Notes: generated by a model not told the origin, from the letters alone. A DNA stretch of 64,000 bases from SIG299 sp045531955 (GCA_045531955.1 JAZSFC010000001.1:62001-126000); one strand, 5' to 3'. Numbered from the stretch's first letter, positions 51,415 through 60,211 are shown. Made by a program: numbers and translations.

Positions 51415-52590
51415 ATGAAGGAAAAAGATTGCAATAAAAAGAGCACTTATGGTCTTGGACATGTACGTCAGAGAAAAGATGGTTCCTTTGAAGGGATTCT
51501 CTACGATAAGCGTATTGGTCGCACCGTATCAGTCAGTGCAAAAACTCAGACGGAATTAAATAAAAGAATGAAGGAAAAAAGAAAGGAGATTTTGACACAG
51601 GAGTTTGGAAAAATCACCAATATGAAGGTGGAAGATTACTTTCTGTATTGGCTGCAAACTTTTATGGCTACGACAGTAAAATGCACAACCTACGATAAGC
51701 ATGAACAGGTGATTCGGAATCATGTGATACCCCGGATTGGTTATCTGAAAATGAAAGAAGTGACTTCTGCCGATTTGCAGAAAATGTTCAACGACCTTTC
51801 TAAAATAAGGGCTTATTCTACGATTAAAAAGGTAATGGAAGTGGTACGGCCATGCTTTAAGCATGCGGCTCTAACCGGAGACATTATTAAGAATCCAATG
51901 TTGGGTGTGAAGATGCCAAGCAAAGAATCTGTTGTAGTACAAACCAAAGACATCGAAATATATTCTGATGATGATTTAAAACGGATGGAAGAAACCTATC
52001 TTTCGTTATATGAGGAGAAGCATTTATACCGATTATCTCCGATGTACTTATTTTTAGCGCACACCGGTATGCGAAGAGGCGAATTACTGGCATTGAAGTG
52101 GAAGGATATCAATTTCAAAAATAACACTGCTAAGATTCGGTCTTCTCTTGCAAGATACAAAAAGCGTGATGAAAATATGCAGTATATCGGCGGATATGAG
52201 ACGAAGATGATGAATCCAAAAACTCGTACCAGCAACCGCACCGTTTATCTAAATACTAAGGCGGTTTCTTACTTACAGGAAATGAAACGGAGAAATGATG
52301 ATCTGGGGATTAAATCAGAATATGTGGTATGTAACAGGGATGGTGTCTATGTACATTCCCGCAGCTTCGACCAGGAATTGGACCGATGGTGTAAACGTAT
52401 CGGGATAGAGTTCAAAGGCTTGCATGCATTAAGACATTCCTTTGCGACAAGGGCGATTGCTGCCGGAGTACCGATAAAGGTGGTTTCCGAACTGTTGGGA
52501 CATGCGGATATTAAGATTACACTCAACACATATACGCATGTGTTGGAGAGTCAGAAGTATCAGGCAGTGGAGCTGTTAGAGGCTCTGTAA
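51415..52590 (+). CDS. int: Tn916-type tyrosine recombinase/integrase
   Basis: 391 residues. N-terminal arm-binding domain (GLGHVRQRKDGSFEGILYDKRIGRTVSVSAKTQTE, about 11-45), core-binding SAM-like domain (about 65-150) and catalytic domain with Arg in HTGMRRGELLALKW, HALRHSFATRA (HxxR), LGHADIKI and the tyrosine in TLNTYTHV. Length and all catalytic residues are intact. It should catalyse exchange between the 19-bp tRNA-end repeats; tandem ATCCAAAGTTT blocks at both element ends are candidate arm sites. ATG 51415 follows AGGAGGT. Confidence 0.95.
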   Translation: MKEKDCNKKSTYGLGHVRQRKDGSFEGILYDKRIGRTVSVSAKTQTELNKRMKEKRKEILTQEFGKITNMKVEDYFLYWLQTFMATTVKCTTYDKHEQVIRNHVIPRIGYLKMKEVTSADLQKMFNDLSKIRAYSTIKKVMEVVRPCFKHAALTGDIIKNPMLGVKMPSKESVVVQTKDIEIYSDDDLKRMEETYLSLYEEKHLYRLSPMYLFLAHTGMRRGELLALKWKDINFKNNTAKIRSSLARYKKRDENMQYIGGYETKMMNPKTRTSNRTVYLNTKAVSYLQEMKRRNDDLGIKSEYVVCNRDGVYVHSRSFDQELDRWCKRIGIEFKGLHALRHSFATRAIAAGVPIKVVSELLGHADIKITLNTYTHVLESQKYQAVELLEAL

Positions 52591-52591
52591 A

Positions 52592-52617
52592 AATCCAAAG
52601 TTTATCCAAAGTTTTTT
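52592..52617 (+). repeat. right integrase arm-site repeat
   Basis: Same 26 bp as 38526-38551 (two tandem ATCCAAAGTTT units), same orientation. It begins 1 bp after the int stop codon. Confidence 0.85.
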
Positions 52618-52739
52618 TATGAAAATCCGTTAAAATTCATCAAAATTTGGTATTGTTAAAAATATAGAAAAAGGCGCAAGGGTGTATAAACACTGTATTT
52701 CTTGGACTTCGAAAGAATTCAAAAAATACACTCGTTTTC

Positions 52740-52758
52740 TCGAATCCCTCCGTCTCCG
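52740..52758 (+). other. attR (19-bp duplicate of the tRNA-Ser 3' end)
   Basis: TCGAATCCCTCCGTCTCCG, identical to 38458-38476, isolated from any tRNA body. It defines the right junction of the island. Confidence 0.93.
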
Positions 52759-52760
52759 CT

Positions 52761-52793
52761 AAAAAAGGACCTGCCTTTGGCAAGTCCTTTTTC
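52761..52793. terminator. intrinsic terminator next to attR
   Basis: AAAAAGGAC-CTGCC-TTT-GGCAA-GTCCTTTTT. It ends the aldo/keto reductase transcript from the right, and before integration of the island would have been the terminator of tRNA-Ser. Confidence 0.88.
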
Positions 52794-52816
52794 TATACTC
52801 AGAAATAAACCAATAA

Positions 52817-53959
52817 TTACTTTTCACCCTCACAAAGAATCTCGCAAACCTTCTCCAAGTTCTTGCGGATTTCCAGATGCTGAGGACACTTCGTCTCGCA
52901 CAGGCCGCACTGCAAACAGTCAGCAAAGGTTTTACCGCCCTTCTTGAGATATTCCCGCATCATGTACATTGCGTGGTCTTTTAAGCCGTATACGTTGTAG
53001 TAGGTCCACATCTCAAAAATATGAGGAATGTTGATTTCTACAGGACATGGCTGGCAGTATTTGCAGCCGGTGCAGTACAGATCAGAGAACTTCTTAAGTT
53101 CTTCGATAGCCACGCCAAGGGCTGTCCATTCTTCTTCGGAGAAGGTGGTGTCGTCGGAGGCAACCTTAATATTCTTTTGCACCATTTCAAGATTTTGCAT
53201 ACCGGAAAGGGCACAATTTAAATTTGGATTGCCGAGACAGAACTTAAATGCCAGCTCGTATGTAGCGATGGATGGCTTACCGGTCAGCTTTGCGTAAAGG
53301 TCGGTTGGAGCCGCAAGACGGCCGCCGCCTACCGGACCCATGGCAACGGTACCTAGGCCTTTTTCGTTTACGTACTTAATCATTTCTTCGTTGGAACGGT
53401 CAAGGAGATTGTACTGGCAGAGCATGGATTCCATCTTGACACCGTGTTCTTCAGCAGTATCCACGATGTGCTTGATTGCGGATGGATGGTCGTGGAAGGA
53501 GAAGGAGATGTGTTTGATGAGTCCTTCTTCCTTTGCCTTTGCAGCCGCCTCCAAAATGTTTTCTCCGATGATGATGTCATCGAAGGAACCGCGGTTGATA
53601 CCCCAGAAGTGATAAAAATCGATGTGGTCGGTACCAAGACGGGTAAGACTGCGCTCTAAGTGCTGGCGGTAGCCGTCGGCACCCATACCCTTGTCCATAG
53701 GGCACTTGGTGGAAATGAGGATTTTATCACGGAAATCTTTTACTGCGTGGCCCAAGGCCGCTTCGCTGTTGGAATTGCAGTAAAAAGGTGCGGTATCAAA
53801 GTAGTTTACGCCGTTCTGGTAAGCGTAGGCAATCATTTCGTCAACCTTGTCCTGGTCTACAAACTTCTGACCGTCTTTTTCATATTCCGGAAAGCGCATG
53901 CAACCAAAACCGAGAGCAGAGATTTTTTCACCGGTATTGCCAAATTTACGATAATTCAT
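52817..53959 (-). CDS. aldo/keto reductase with C-terminal 4Fe-4S ferredoxin domain
   Basis: 380 residues. TIM-barrel aldo/keto reductase (MNYRKFGNTGEKISALGFGCMRFP, catalytic Tyr in NYFDTAPFYCNSNSE, Lys in ILISTKCP, His in IDFYHFWGIN), then a ferredoxin-like tail with CTGCKYCQPCP (near 305) and CLQCGLCETKCP (near 350) for two 4Fe-4S clusters. This clostridial subgroup probably couples NAD(P)H or ferredoxin to reduction of small carbonyl compounds; substrate unknown. ATG 53959 with AGGAAG ribosome site. Two inverted repeats lie across its promoter. Confidence 0.9.
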   Translation of the reverse strand: MNYRKFGNTGEKISALGFGCMRFPEYEKDGQKFVDQDKVDEMIAYAYQNGVNYFDTAPFYCNSNSEAALGHAVKDFRDKILISTKCPMDKGMGADGYRQHLERSLTRLGTDHIDFYHFWGINRGSFDDIIIGENILEAAAKAKEEGLIKHISFSFHDHPSAIKHIVDTAEEHGVKMESMLCQYNLLDRSNEEMIKYVNEKGLGTVAMGPVGGGRLAAPTDLYAKLTGKPSIATYELAFKFCLGNPNLNCALSGMQNLEMVQKNIKVASDDTTFSEEEWTALGVAIEELKKFSDLYCTGCKYCQPCPVEINIPHIFEMWTYYNVYGLKDHAMYMMREYLKKGGKTFADCLQCGLCETKCPQHLEIRKNLEKVCEILCEGEK

Positions 53960-53981
53960 AGGTTAGACTTCCTTTCTTGAC

Positions 53982-54029
53982 ACTAAATTTAGTATAAAAC
54001 TATTGTACCATATTTAGTACGGAAATCAA
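53982..54029 (-). promoter_or_regulatory. promoter and two operator-like palindromes of the aldo/keto reductase gene
   Basis: On the minus strand TTGATT (54024-54029), 16 bp, TACAAT (54002-54007). A perfect palindrome ACTAAATTTAGT is at 53982-53993, and a related partly palindromic GTACTAAATATGGTAC (minus strand, 54005-54020) fills the promoter spacer. Both share ACTAAAT. Confidence 0.65.
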
Positions 54030-54049
54030 GTATTACGCGGAAATGTTCA

Positions 54050-55195
54050 TTAAGATGGATTTTCCTCCGCTTCTTCCTTCTCTGCCTCTGCCTTCGCCCA
54101 CTCTACAGCGGCCAAATATTTAGGTGTATTTCGGACCTCATCAAACCAATGCCAACGTTCATTCGTCAGAAATTCGTGCAGAAAACCCGCGCGACTGAAA
54201 TTGGTGTAATAAGCACCGTAAATTACGTGTTCGTTGCCTTCCGAATCCAGCATGTAACGGTAGTCTTTGCGGACTTTTAAGTCGGAGAAAATGGCATTTC
54301 CAAGAGGAAGCCAGTTTTCTTCCAGTGCAAAGATGCGGCGGTGGGTAGCAATAGCCTCATCGAATTCTTTCCAGCCTTCCTCCAGTTTGTTGTCGCCAAA
54401 GAGGCAGGCAGAAAGCACTAATTGCTTGTGGGCGTAAAACAGTGCCCAGCCGTCCGGTGGGGTGGTGCCATTGCCAAAGGCGGCAAGAATTTTTAAAACG
54501 CCGCGTTGGTATTCTGCCTTACGGGTCGGGCCGAAGGCGTCCGGAAAGCGGCGGTCCAACTGCAGGGCGAAATTTTCAAAGGCTTCGATGCTCTGATGCA
54601 GGTGATACTCCTTTTGGTGGCCAAGCTGCACATCATAGCGGGATACCAGGCAGCCTCTGCGGGTATAGGAGGAGTCCCAGGAACATAAGTCAAGCCACTG
54701 TTCCAAATTTTCTTCCGGGCAGACGCAGATAATATTGCTAACAGCACCCTCATGATAATAGGTGCCCTTTAAACGGTGATAGAGCTTTATCATGTCCGGC
54801 AGATAATCGGAAAGCTTATCCATGTTCACCAGCAGGTAGTTTTTCATGATATCCTGCAGAATAAAAGCAATCCGGTCGTTGTCAGGATATTTGTGATAGT
54901 ATTCCTCCGCAAACTGCATCTGCTCCAGACTGCCAAATTCCAGAGAATTAAGCTTGTCGTAAAAGCGCTTCAAATCTGCTTCCTTGGAGGTAACATCATT
55001 GGAAAGCAGCCGGTCGATGGTGACACCGAAATAGTTGGCAATTGTCGGCAGCAACTCCATGTCCGGGTAGCATACTCCCAGCTCCCAGCGGGACACGGAC
55101 TGATAGGATACGCCGAGGACGTCCGCCAGGACCTCCTGTGTAATCTGTTTCTCCTTGCGGAGTGCTTTTAATTGTTCTCCGATATAAAGTTTCAT
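54050..55195 (-). CDS. XRE-family regulator with large helical C-terminal domain
   Basis: 381 residues. HTH at 1-60 (IGEQLKALRKEKQITQEVLADVLGVSYQSVSRWELGVCYPDMELLP), followed by a helix-rich domain of about 320 residues without a recognisable catalytic motif, possibly TPR-like, that could bind a peptide or small ligand. Start ATG 55195 follows GGAAGGAA; an in-frame extension to 55273 lacks a ribosome site. It lies upstream of the aldo/keto reductase on the same strand, about 90 bp before that promoter, and may regulate it. Confidence 0.82.
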   Translation of the reverse strand: MKLYIGEQLKALRKEKQITQEVLADVLGVSYQSVSRWELGVCYPDMELLPTIANYFGVTIDRLLSNDVTSKEADLKRFYDKLNSLEFGSLEQMQFAEEYYHKYPDNDRIAFILQDIMKNYLLVNMDKLSDYLPDMIKLYHRLKGTYYHEGAVSNIICVCPEENLEQWLDLCSWDSSYTRRGCLVSRYDVQLGHQKEYHLHQSIEAFENFALQLDRRFPDAFGPTRKAEYQRGVLKILAAFGNGTTPPDGWALFYAHKQLVLSACLFGDNKLEEGWKEFDEAIATHRRIFALEENWLPLGNAIFSDLKVRKDYRYMLDSEGNEHVIYGAYYTNFSRAGFLHEFLTNERWHWFDEVRNTPKYLAAVEWAKAEAEKEEAEENPS

Positions 55196-55427
55196 ATGTG
55201 ATTCCTTCCATGGGATATTTGAAGTAGCGCTTCTTCTTGGACTTATTGTAGCAAGTTTTTGGATGCGGCACAACCTCTCGTTTTGTGAGAATGATTCACG
55301 GGGAGCGTGAGTTTGGGCGTAAAAGATAGCAAGACTTAATGAACAAGATGAGAAATATGATTAGACATATACCTGCTTCTGTGCTATCATTTCGTAATAA
55401 ATACAAGTAAGGGAGAGGAGAATCATC

Positions 55428-55925
55428 ATGGCTGAATACTGGGATTTGTATGATGCAAACAGAAAAGCGTTGGGAAGAACTATTAAAAGAGGTGATGCTT
55501 TTGCAGAAGGCGAGTACTACGTGTGCTGCGAAGTGTGGATGCAAAATTCCGAAGGAAAGCTTCTTATGACACAGAGACACCCGGATAAAAAGGCAGGCGG
55601 ATTGTGGGAGTTTACCGGTGGCGGTGTTCTTGCGGGAGAAACCACAAAGCAGGCGGCATTACGGGAGCTTGAAGAAGAACTGGGTGTTACCGCAGAGAAA
55701 GCAGAACTTTCTTTACTGGAAGTATATCAGCATAAAAACTATTTCATGGACATCTTTGTTGTAAAGAAAGATATGGAATCTTCTGCACTTGTATTACAAC
55801 CGGAAGAGGTTGTGGATGCAAAATGGGTGTCCCATGAAGAACTCCTCCAAATGATAGAAGAAAAGCAGGTTGTCTGGTCTGTGGGACTCAGATATGGCAT
55901 GTATGCAGAAAAGTTAGGAAGATAG
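55428..55925 (+). CDS. NUDIX hydrolase, isopentenyl-diphosphate-isomerase-like/YfcD group
   Basis: 165 residues. Begins EYWDLYDANRKALGRTIKRGDAFAEGEYYVCCEVWMQN, as in the YfcD/IDI-like NUDIX group, and has the NUDIX box GGVLAGETTKQAALRELEEELG (about 66-87, REXXEEXG variant RELEEELG). The physiological substrate is unknown. ATG 55428 follows GGGAGAGGAG. A GNAT remnant follows. Confidence 0.85.
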   Translation: MAEYWDLYDANRKALGRTIKRGDAFAEGEYYVCCEVWMQNSEGKLLMTQRHPDKKAGGLWEFTGGGVLAGETTKQAALRELEEELGVTAEKAELSLLEVYQHKNYFMDIFVVKKDMESSALVLQPEEVVDAKWVSHEELLQMIEEKQVVWSVGLRYGMYAEKLGR

Positions 55926-55971
55926 TTGATAATATGGGAAAAATGCAAGCTTCAATTCAATACAGTAATGA

Positions 55972-56256
55972 AACATTGTTGGTGGCTCCGGTATCGGACC
56001 GTTAACAGAGGATGTGTGCGAGCTGCAGAAAATGTATCTTTTGCCGGAAGTAAGAGGTACCGGTGTGGCACAACAGTTAATGCAGCTTTGTCTGGAATTT
56101 GCCAAAAAGCTCTATAAAAAGTGTTATCTGGAAACCTTCGGTAATATGCTGGCAGCCAACCGATTTTATCAGAAGAACGGCTTTGAAAAGCTTACAGCAC
56201 CATATTTACAGACGGAGCATTTTTCCTGCGATGTCTGGTATATCAAAGAACTATAA
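55972..56256 (+). pseudogene. 5'-truncated GNAT acetyltransferase remnant
   Basis: The frame begins after a TGA at 55969-55971 and reads NIVGGSGIGPLTEDVCELQKMYLLPEVRGTG..., which is strand 4 onward of a GNAT domain including the acetyl-CoA loop (RGTGVAQQL) and the C-terminal FYQKNGFEKL. The first half (strands 1-3, about 60-70 residues) is missing, with only 46 bp left after the NUDIX stop. A GTG at 56014 could start an 80-residue protein, but this would lack the fold's N-terminal half. Confidence 0.65.
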
Positions 56257-56269
56257 AAAGGAGTTTGTC

Positions 56270-56836
56270 ATGGAAATCAACATCCGTACCGCATCTGTTA
56301 GTGATGCACCAAAACTTTTGGAAATATATGCGTATTATGTGGAGCATACTGCTATTACTTTTGAATTTGAGAGTCCTACCTTGGAGGACTTCCAAAGCAG
56401 AATTGCAACCACGCTGCAAAACTACCCATATCTGGTGGCAGAGGTGGATGGTGAGATTGCGGGATATGTGTATGCAGGGAGATTCCGTACAAGGGCAGCC
56501 TACGACTGGTGTGTGGAAACGTCAATTTACCTGGATACAAAGTATCAGCGTATGGGACTTGGAAGAATGCTGTACGAACGCTTAGAGGAAATCCTTAAGA
56601 TGCAAAACATCACTAACCTGTATGCCGGTGTGGCAGACCCGGTGGAAGAGGACGAATCTCTTACCAGAGACAGTGAACGGTTCCACGAAGCTATGGGGTA
56701 TACAACGGTAGCAAGATTCCAAAAATGCGGAAGCAAGTTCGGACGCTGGTATAATTTAATTATCATGGAAAAAATCATCGGCGAGCATTGCTGCCCGCCG
56801 AAGGAGTTTATTCCGTTTCGTGATTTGAAAATTTAA
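56270..56836 (+). CDS. GNAT N-acetyltransferase (phosphinothricin acetyltransferase-like)
   Basis: 188 residues. MEINIRTASVSDAPKLLEIYAYYVEHTAITFEFE is typical of the Pat/YncA group, followed by GYVYAGRFRTRAAYDWCVETSIYLDTKYQRMGLGRMLYERL with the acetyl-CoA loop QRMGLG (near 99). The C-terminal DSERFHEAMGYTTVARFQKCGSKFGRWYNLI is also characteristic. The group acetylates L-phosphinothricin, methionine sulfone or sulfoximine-like compounds. ATG 56270 follows AAAAGGAG. It converges with the GH43 gene, overlapping by 4 bp. Confidence 0.88.
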   Translation: MEINIRTASVSDAPKLLEIYAYYVEHTAITFEFESPTLEDFQSRIATTLQNYPYLVAEVDGEIAGYVYAGRFRTRAAYDWCVETSIYLDTKYQRMGLGRMLYERLEEILKMQNITNLYAGVADPVEEDESLTRDSERFHEAMGYTTVARFQKCGSKFGRWYNLIIMEKIIGEHCCPPKEFIPFRDLKI

Positions 56837-58632
56837 TATCCGCTTGGACGGTTCTTTTCGGAATCATACACCAGGTAATAATCGAAGTCGGCATAACCGC
56901 CGGCTTCTTTTGTTGCGTAGGTAAAGAGCCAGGTTCTGGTGCCCATAAAGGTGGTGGAAGTGGAAAAGCCAAGGTTCTTTGTGTTACCAAGGGCAGTCCA
57001 GGACACACCGTCTAAGCTATAGGAGAAATCTGCGGTATTTTTTTTGAAATCATAGGTTATCTTTAAATAAACCGGCTGTTCCGGTGCCAGTGGTTCGGCA
57101 ACAGTGGCATTTGGAGTGTCAAAGGACTGCTTAAAGTTGGCATCTGCCTGGAAGATGTAACGGTTTCCGGCATCGTCGCAGGTAACGCCAATCATGGCAC
57201 CGTGGTCGGCAATGGCACTGATTCCGGCATAATCCCCCGGTTTTAAGTTATCGGTATAAAGCTTTACTTCAGAAGTACAAGTATAGCCGAAGGTTCTCTG
57301 GGTCAGGGAATTGTGGGCGTACCAGAGGTTGTCCACCACGGTATCGGTAGTAAGACGAAGGAAGCCCTCTCTATCGGTAACGGACCAATAATCCTTCTTT
57401 GGATTGTGGTTCCATTGCCATACTTTTTTTAAGGATTCGCCCGGCTGATAGGTAAAATCGTCGTCGCCGGTGAAATAGTTTTCCGTTTCGCCGGTAGGAA
57501 GATTGATGATGGCAACCACGCCGGCTGTATTTTTGGTAAATTTGCCGTCTACGCTGTAGGCACCCATGTATGGCCAGTCATTTTCCCAATTAACGGAAAC
57601 AATAGACGGAACGCGGCCAACGGCGCCACGATCCTGGAACAGGAAGCCGTACCAGTCGCCAAACTGGGTCTGCACGATACCGCCTTGGGCAAGACCGGCG
57701 TTTTGTCCGCCGCATCCGCCCTGGTAAACAATCTGTTCTTCCCAGTCAGTGGAGAATAAATCTTTGCTCCGGTAGCAAACTTCCGTACGCATCCAGCGGT
57801 CCGCCGGGGAAGCAATGATAAAAATGTAATAATAATCGCCCACTTTATAGGCATGGGCGCCTTCCCAAAGTGCCCATTCGCTGGAGGCACTGAATAATCT
57901 TTTTGAAGAACCAATGGTGTTTACCACACCCTTTTCTGAGTCTAAGGAAAGCTGCTGGATGGAGCAGTTTCCGCCGACAGCAGATATAACGTACAGATTG
58001 CCGTTTTCAAAGAACAGGGCAGGGTCGTGAAAGCCATTTCTACAGGCGTGCTTCGTCCAGGTACCGTTTTCAATATCATCGGTGGTATAGATAAAAAAGC
58101 CATGGTCGTTGCTGTTAAAGGCAACGTAATAAAGGCTCGTGGCTTCGTCGTATTTTAAAGATGCCGCCCAGGAACCATGGGCGTACATGTCACGTCCGTT
58201 TTCCAAGTTAGTCACGTCGTCATCGGCAAAGGTTTCGTAAACGTAATTTACAATTTCCCAATGACCTAAATCCGTGGATTTCATAATTGGTGCACCCGGG
58301 CACATATTCATGGTGGTGCTGACCATGTAGTAGGTTTCATCAACACGGATGATGTCTAAGTCAGGAATGTCCGCATGCATGGTAGGATAGGAAAGTCTTG
58401 TGGTTTCCTTCTTTGGCGCCTCGGTTGAGGTAGGAACCGGAGTTTGTGTAGGTGCAGTTGCTTCTGTGCCGGTTGGAGCAGGCACTTTTGTAGGAGCAGC
58501 ATCGGTGGTGTCCGGTGTCTCTGTCGTTGCAGGTGCATCATCGGAATTCGGGGTATCTATCGGTCTGGAAACGCATCCCGCAAGCATGGAAAAAAGTAAA
58601 CATAATGTAATGGACTTTAAAAATTTATTCAT
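56833..58632 (-). CDS. glycoside hydrolase family 43 lipoprotein (beta-xylosidase/arabinofuranosidase-like)
   Basis: 599 residues. Lipoprotein signal MNKFLKSITLCLLFSMLAGC, then a Thr/Pro/Ala-rich linker (about 25-80, e.g. PTQTPVPTSTEAP) that spaces it from the membrane. The GH43 five-bladed propeller follows: MHADIPDLDIIRVDETYYMVSTT (catalytic Asp), NGFHDPALFFENGNLYVIS (second Asp) and SSEWALWEGAHAYKVGDYYYIF (catalytic Glu). Residues about 400-599 form a DUF1349/lectin-like beta-sandwich. It acts on xylan or arabinan outside the cell. ATG 58632 follows GGAGGAG. Confidence 0.88.
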   Translation of the reverse strand: MNKFLKSITLCLLFSMLAGCVSRPIDTPNSDDAPATTETPDTTDAAPTKVPAPTGTEATAPTQTPVPTSTEAPKKETTRLSYPTMHADIPDLDIIRVDETYYMVSTTMNMCPGAPIMKSTDLGHWEIVNYVYETFADDDVTNLENGRDMYAHGSWAASLKYDEATSLYYVAFNSNDHGFFIYTTDDIENGTWTKHACRNGFHDPALFFENGNLYVISAVGGNCSIQQLSLDSEKGVVNTIGSSKRLFSASSEWALWEGAHAYKVGDYYYIFIIASPADRWMRTEVCYRSKDLFSTDWEEQIVYQGGCGGQNAGLAQGGIVQTQFGDWYGFLFQDRGAVGRVPSIVSVNWENDWPYMGAYSVDGKFTKNTAGVVAIINLPTGETENYFTGDDDFTYQPGESLKKVWQWNHNPKKDYWSVTDREGFLRLTTDTVVDNLWYAHNSLTQRTFGYTCTSEVKLYTDNLKPGDYAGISAIADHGAMIGVTCDDAGNRYIFQADANFKQSFDTPNATVAEPLAPEQPVYLKITYDFKKNTADFSYSLDGVSWTALGNTKNLGFSTSTTFMGTRTWLFTYATKEAGGYADFDYYLVYDSEKNRPSGY

Positions 58633-58701
58633 AGAATTCTCCTCCCCATAAGGTTTGATTTCAGCATAAAATAAATCAGAAGACACAGCAAGATAATTCA
58701 T

Positions 58702-58735
58702 GCTTTGTTTTGCCCAATTTTAAGCAAAATCAAGC
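58702..58735. promoter_or_regulatory. inverted repeat between GH43 and MATE genes
   Basis: GCTTTGTTTTGC (58702-58713) and GCAAAATCAAGC (58724-58735), 10 of 12 positions complementary, spaced by 10 bp. It lies about 70 bp upstream of the GH43 start and 88 bp upstream of the MATE start: candidate operator for one or both. Confidence 0.45.
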
Positions 58736-58822
58736 AAAGAAAACGTGGTATTTAATACAGGCTCGTGATACAATGGATTCGTGTGTAAAAAGAAAGAATA
58801 ACAAAAAGGACAGGTAGTAATC

Positions 58823-60193
58823 ATGCATAAGCTTTATGTAAAAGACGTAAAATTTTATAAAAAGGTGGCGAGTATTTCAATCCCTATTGCCCTGCAGGGG
58901 TTAATTACCAGCGGCGTCAATATGATGGACACCATCATGATTGGTAAAATCGGTGAAACGGAACTGTCAGCAGTTTCCCTGGCAAACCAGTTTATCAGTG
59001 TGTTCCACATTTTCTGTATGGGTATCGGTATGGGTGCCTCTGTACTGGTAGCCAGATACTTTGGTATGCAGGATAAACAGTCTTTGAAAAAAACAGTAGC
59101 TATTATGCTGAGGCTTTGCTTTGCCATGGCAACCCTGTTTTGCGTGGCAACCATATTCCTGCCGCAGCAGATTATGAAGATTTATACGGTAGAAACACCA
59201 ATCATAGAAAAGGGCGCAGAATATTTGATTTGGTCGGTGGTCAGCTATTTCCTGCTGGGACTTTCCTTAACCAGTACCATTGTCCTTAGAAATGTCGGAC
59301 AAGTACGGTTGCCATTGTATACGTCCATCGGTGCATTTTTTGTTAATGTAGGTGCCAACTATGTTTTCATTTTCGGTAAGTTCGGTGCACCCCGCATGGA
59401 AGTAGCCGGTGCAGCTCTCGGTACTTTAATTGCCCGTATATTTGAGTTTTCCATGATTTGCGGTTACCTGTTCTTTAAGGATAAAGAAATTGAGTTCCGT
59501 TTCAAGGATTTGTTTGCTCCGGTGGGCAAGTTGTGGAAAGAGTACATACGAATCAGTATTCCGGTGCTTGTCAGTGACGGTATTCTGGCTCTTGGTAATA
59601 ACTCTGTTGCCATGATAGTAGGCAGACTTGGCAAAAGCTTTGTGGCAGCCAATGCAGTTACCACGGTTACCCAGCAGTTAAGCTCGGTAATGATTCAGGG
59701 CTTTTCACAGGCGGGTGCCATTATTACGGGATATACTCTTGGTGAAGGAGATAAGGAAAAGGCCCAAGAGCAGGGATATGCGTTCCTGGGTATCGGTCTT
59801 GTGTTCGGTTCTATTGCAGCCGGCATTATCATGTTAATCAGTAACCCGATGATAAACGCTTATAATTTATCTCCGGAAACGATAGAGATTGCAAAGCAGT
59901 TAATGCTGTCCATCAGCTTGATTGTTGTGTTCCAGGCAACCAATAGCATTATGACAAAGGGCGTGCTGCGTGGTGGTGGCGACACCAAGATGCTCATGAT
60001 TGCTGACAATGTATTTTTATGGGCAGCTGCCCTTCCGTTGGGTAAATATGTTGGTTTAGAATTGCATCTTGCGGCATTTTGGATTTATTTTGCTTTAAAG
60101 ATTGACCAGGTATTAAAGTTGATTTGGTGTATCATCCGTTTACGCAGCGGAAAATGGATTAAGAAAATTAAGTCGGAGAAGGAATTGGCTTAA
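58823..60193 (+). CDS. MATE-family multidrug/cation efflux pump
   Basis: 456 residues, twelve membrane segments in two homologous halves. SIPIALQGLITSGVNMMDTIMIGKIGETELSAVSLANQ and the matching ISIPVLVSDGILALGNNSVAMIVGRLGKSFVAANAV mark the two repeats of the NorM/DinF-type MATE fold. It exports drugs or metabolites by Na+ or H+ antiport. ATG 58823 follows GGACAGG, about 10 bp upstream; TACAAT at 58769-58774 may be the -10 box. Next gene follows after 18 bp. Confidence 0.92.
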   Translation: MHKLYVKDVKFYKKVASISIPIALQGLITSGVNMMDTIMIGKIGETELSAVSLANQFISVFHIFCMGIGMGASVLVARYFGMQDKQSLKKTVAIMLRLCFAMATLFCVATIFLPQQIMKIYTVETPIIEKGAEYLIWSVVSYFLLGLSLTSTIVLRNVGQVRLPLYTSIGAFFVNVGANYVFIFGKFGAPRMEVAGAALGTLIARIFEFSMICGYLFFKDKEIEFRFKDLFAPVGKLWKEYIRISIPVLVSDGILALGNNSVAMIVGRLGKSFVAANAVTTVTQQLSSVMIQGFSQAGAIITGYTLGEGDKEKAQEQGYAFLGIGLVFGSIAAGIIMLISNPMINAYNLSPETIEIAKQLMLSISLIVVFQATNSIMTKGVLRGGGDTKMLMIADNVFLWAAALPLGKYVGLELHLAAFWIYFALKIDQVLKLIWCIIRLRSGKWIKKIKSEKELA

Positions 60194-60211
60194 AAACGAA
60201 GGAGAGTTGCT

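Larger units (their letters stand above)
38458..52758 (+). mobile_element. integrated genomic island in tRNA-Ser (defence cargo, tyrosine integrase)
   Basis: A 14.3-kb element bounded by a 19-bp direct repeat of the tRNA 3' end (38458-38476 and 52740-52758). At the right end are an excisionase and a Tn916-type integrase. Tandem ATCCAAAGTTT doublets lie inside both ends. Cargo between 38.9 and 49.7 kb consists of AIPR, XRE, PLD nuclease, two adenine methyltransferases, McrB, McrC and an AlbA_2/ATPase protein. Most cargo genes are visibly richer in A+T than the flanking chromosome. A MobC-like gene, iterons and an oriT-like region suggest mobilisation in trans, since no relaxase or conjugation genes are present. 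Confidence 0.93.

Noticed and set aside
38458..52758. Prophage
   Set aside because: No capsid, terminase, portal, tail or lysis genes; integrase and excisionase are of the Tn916/IME type.
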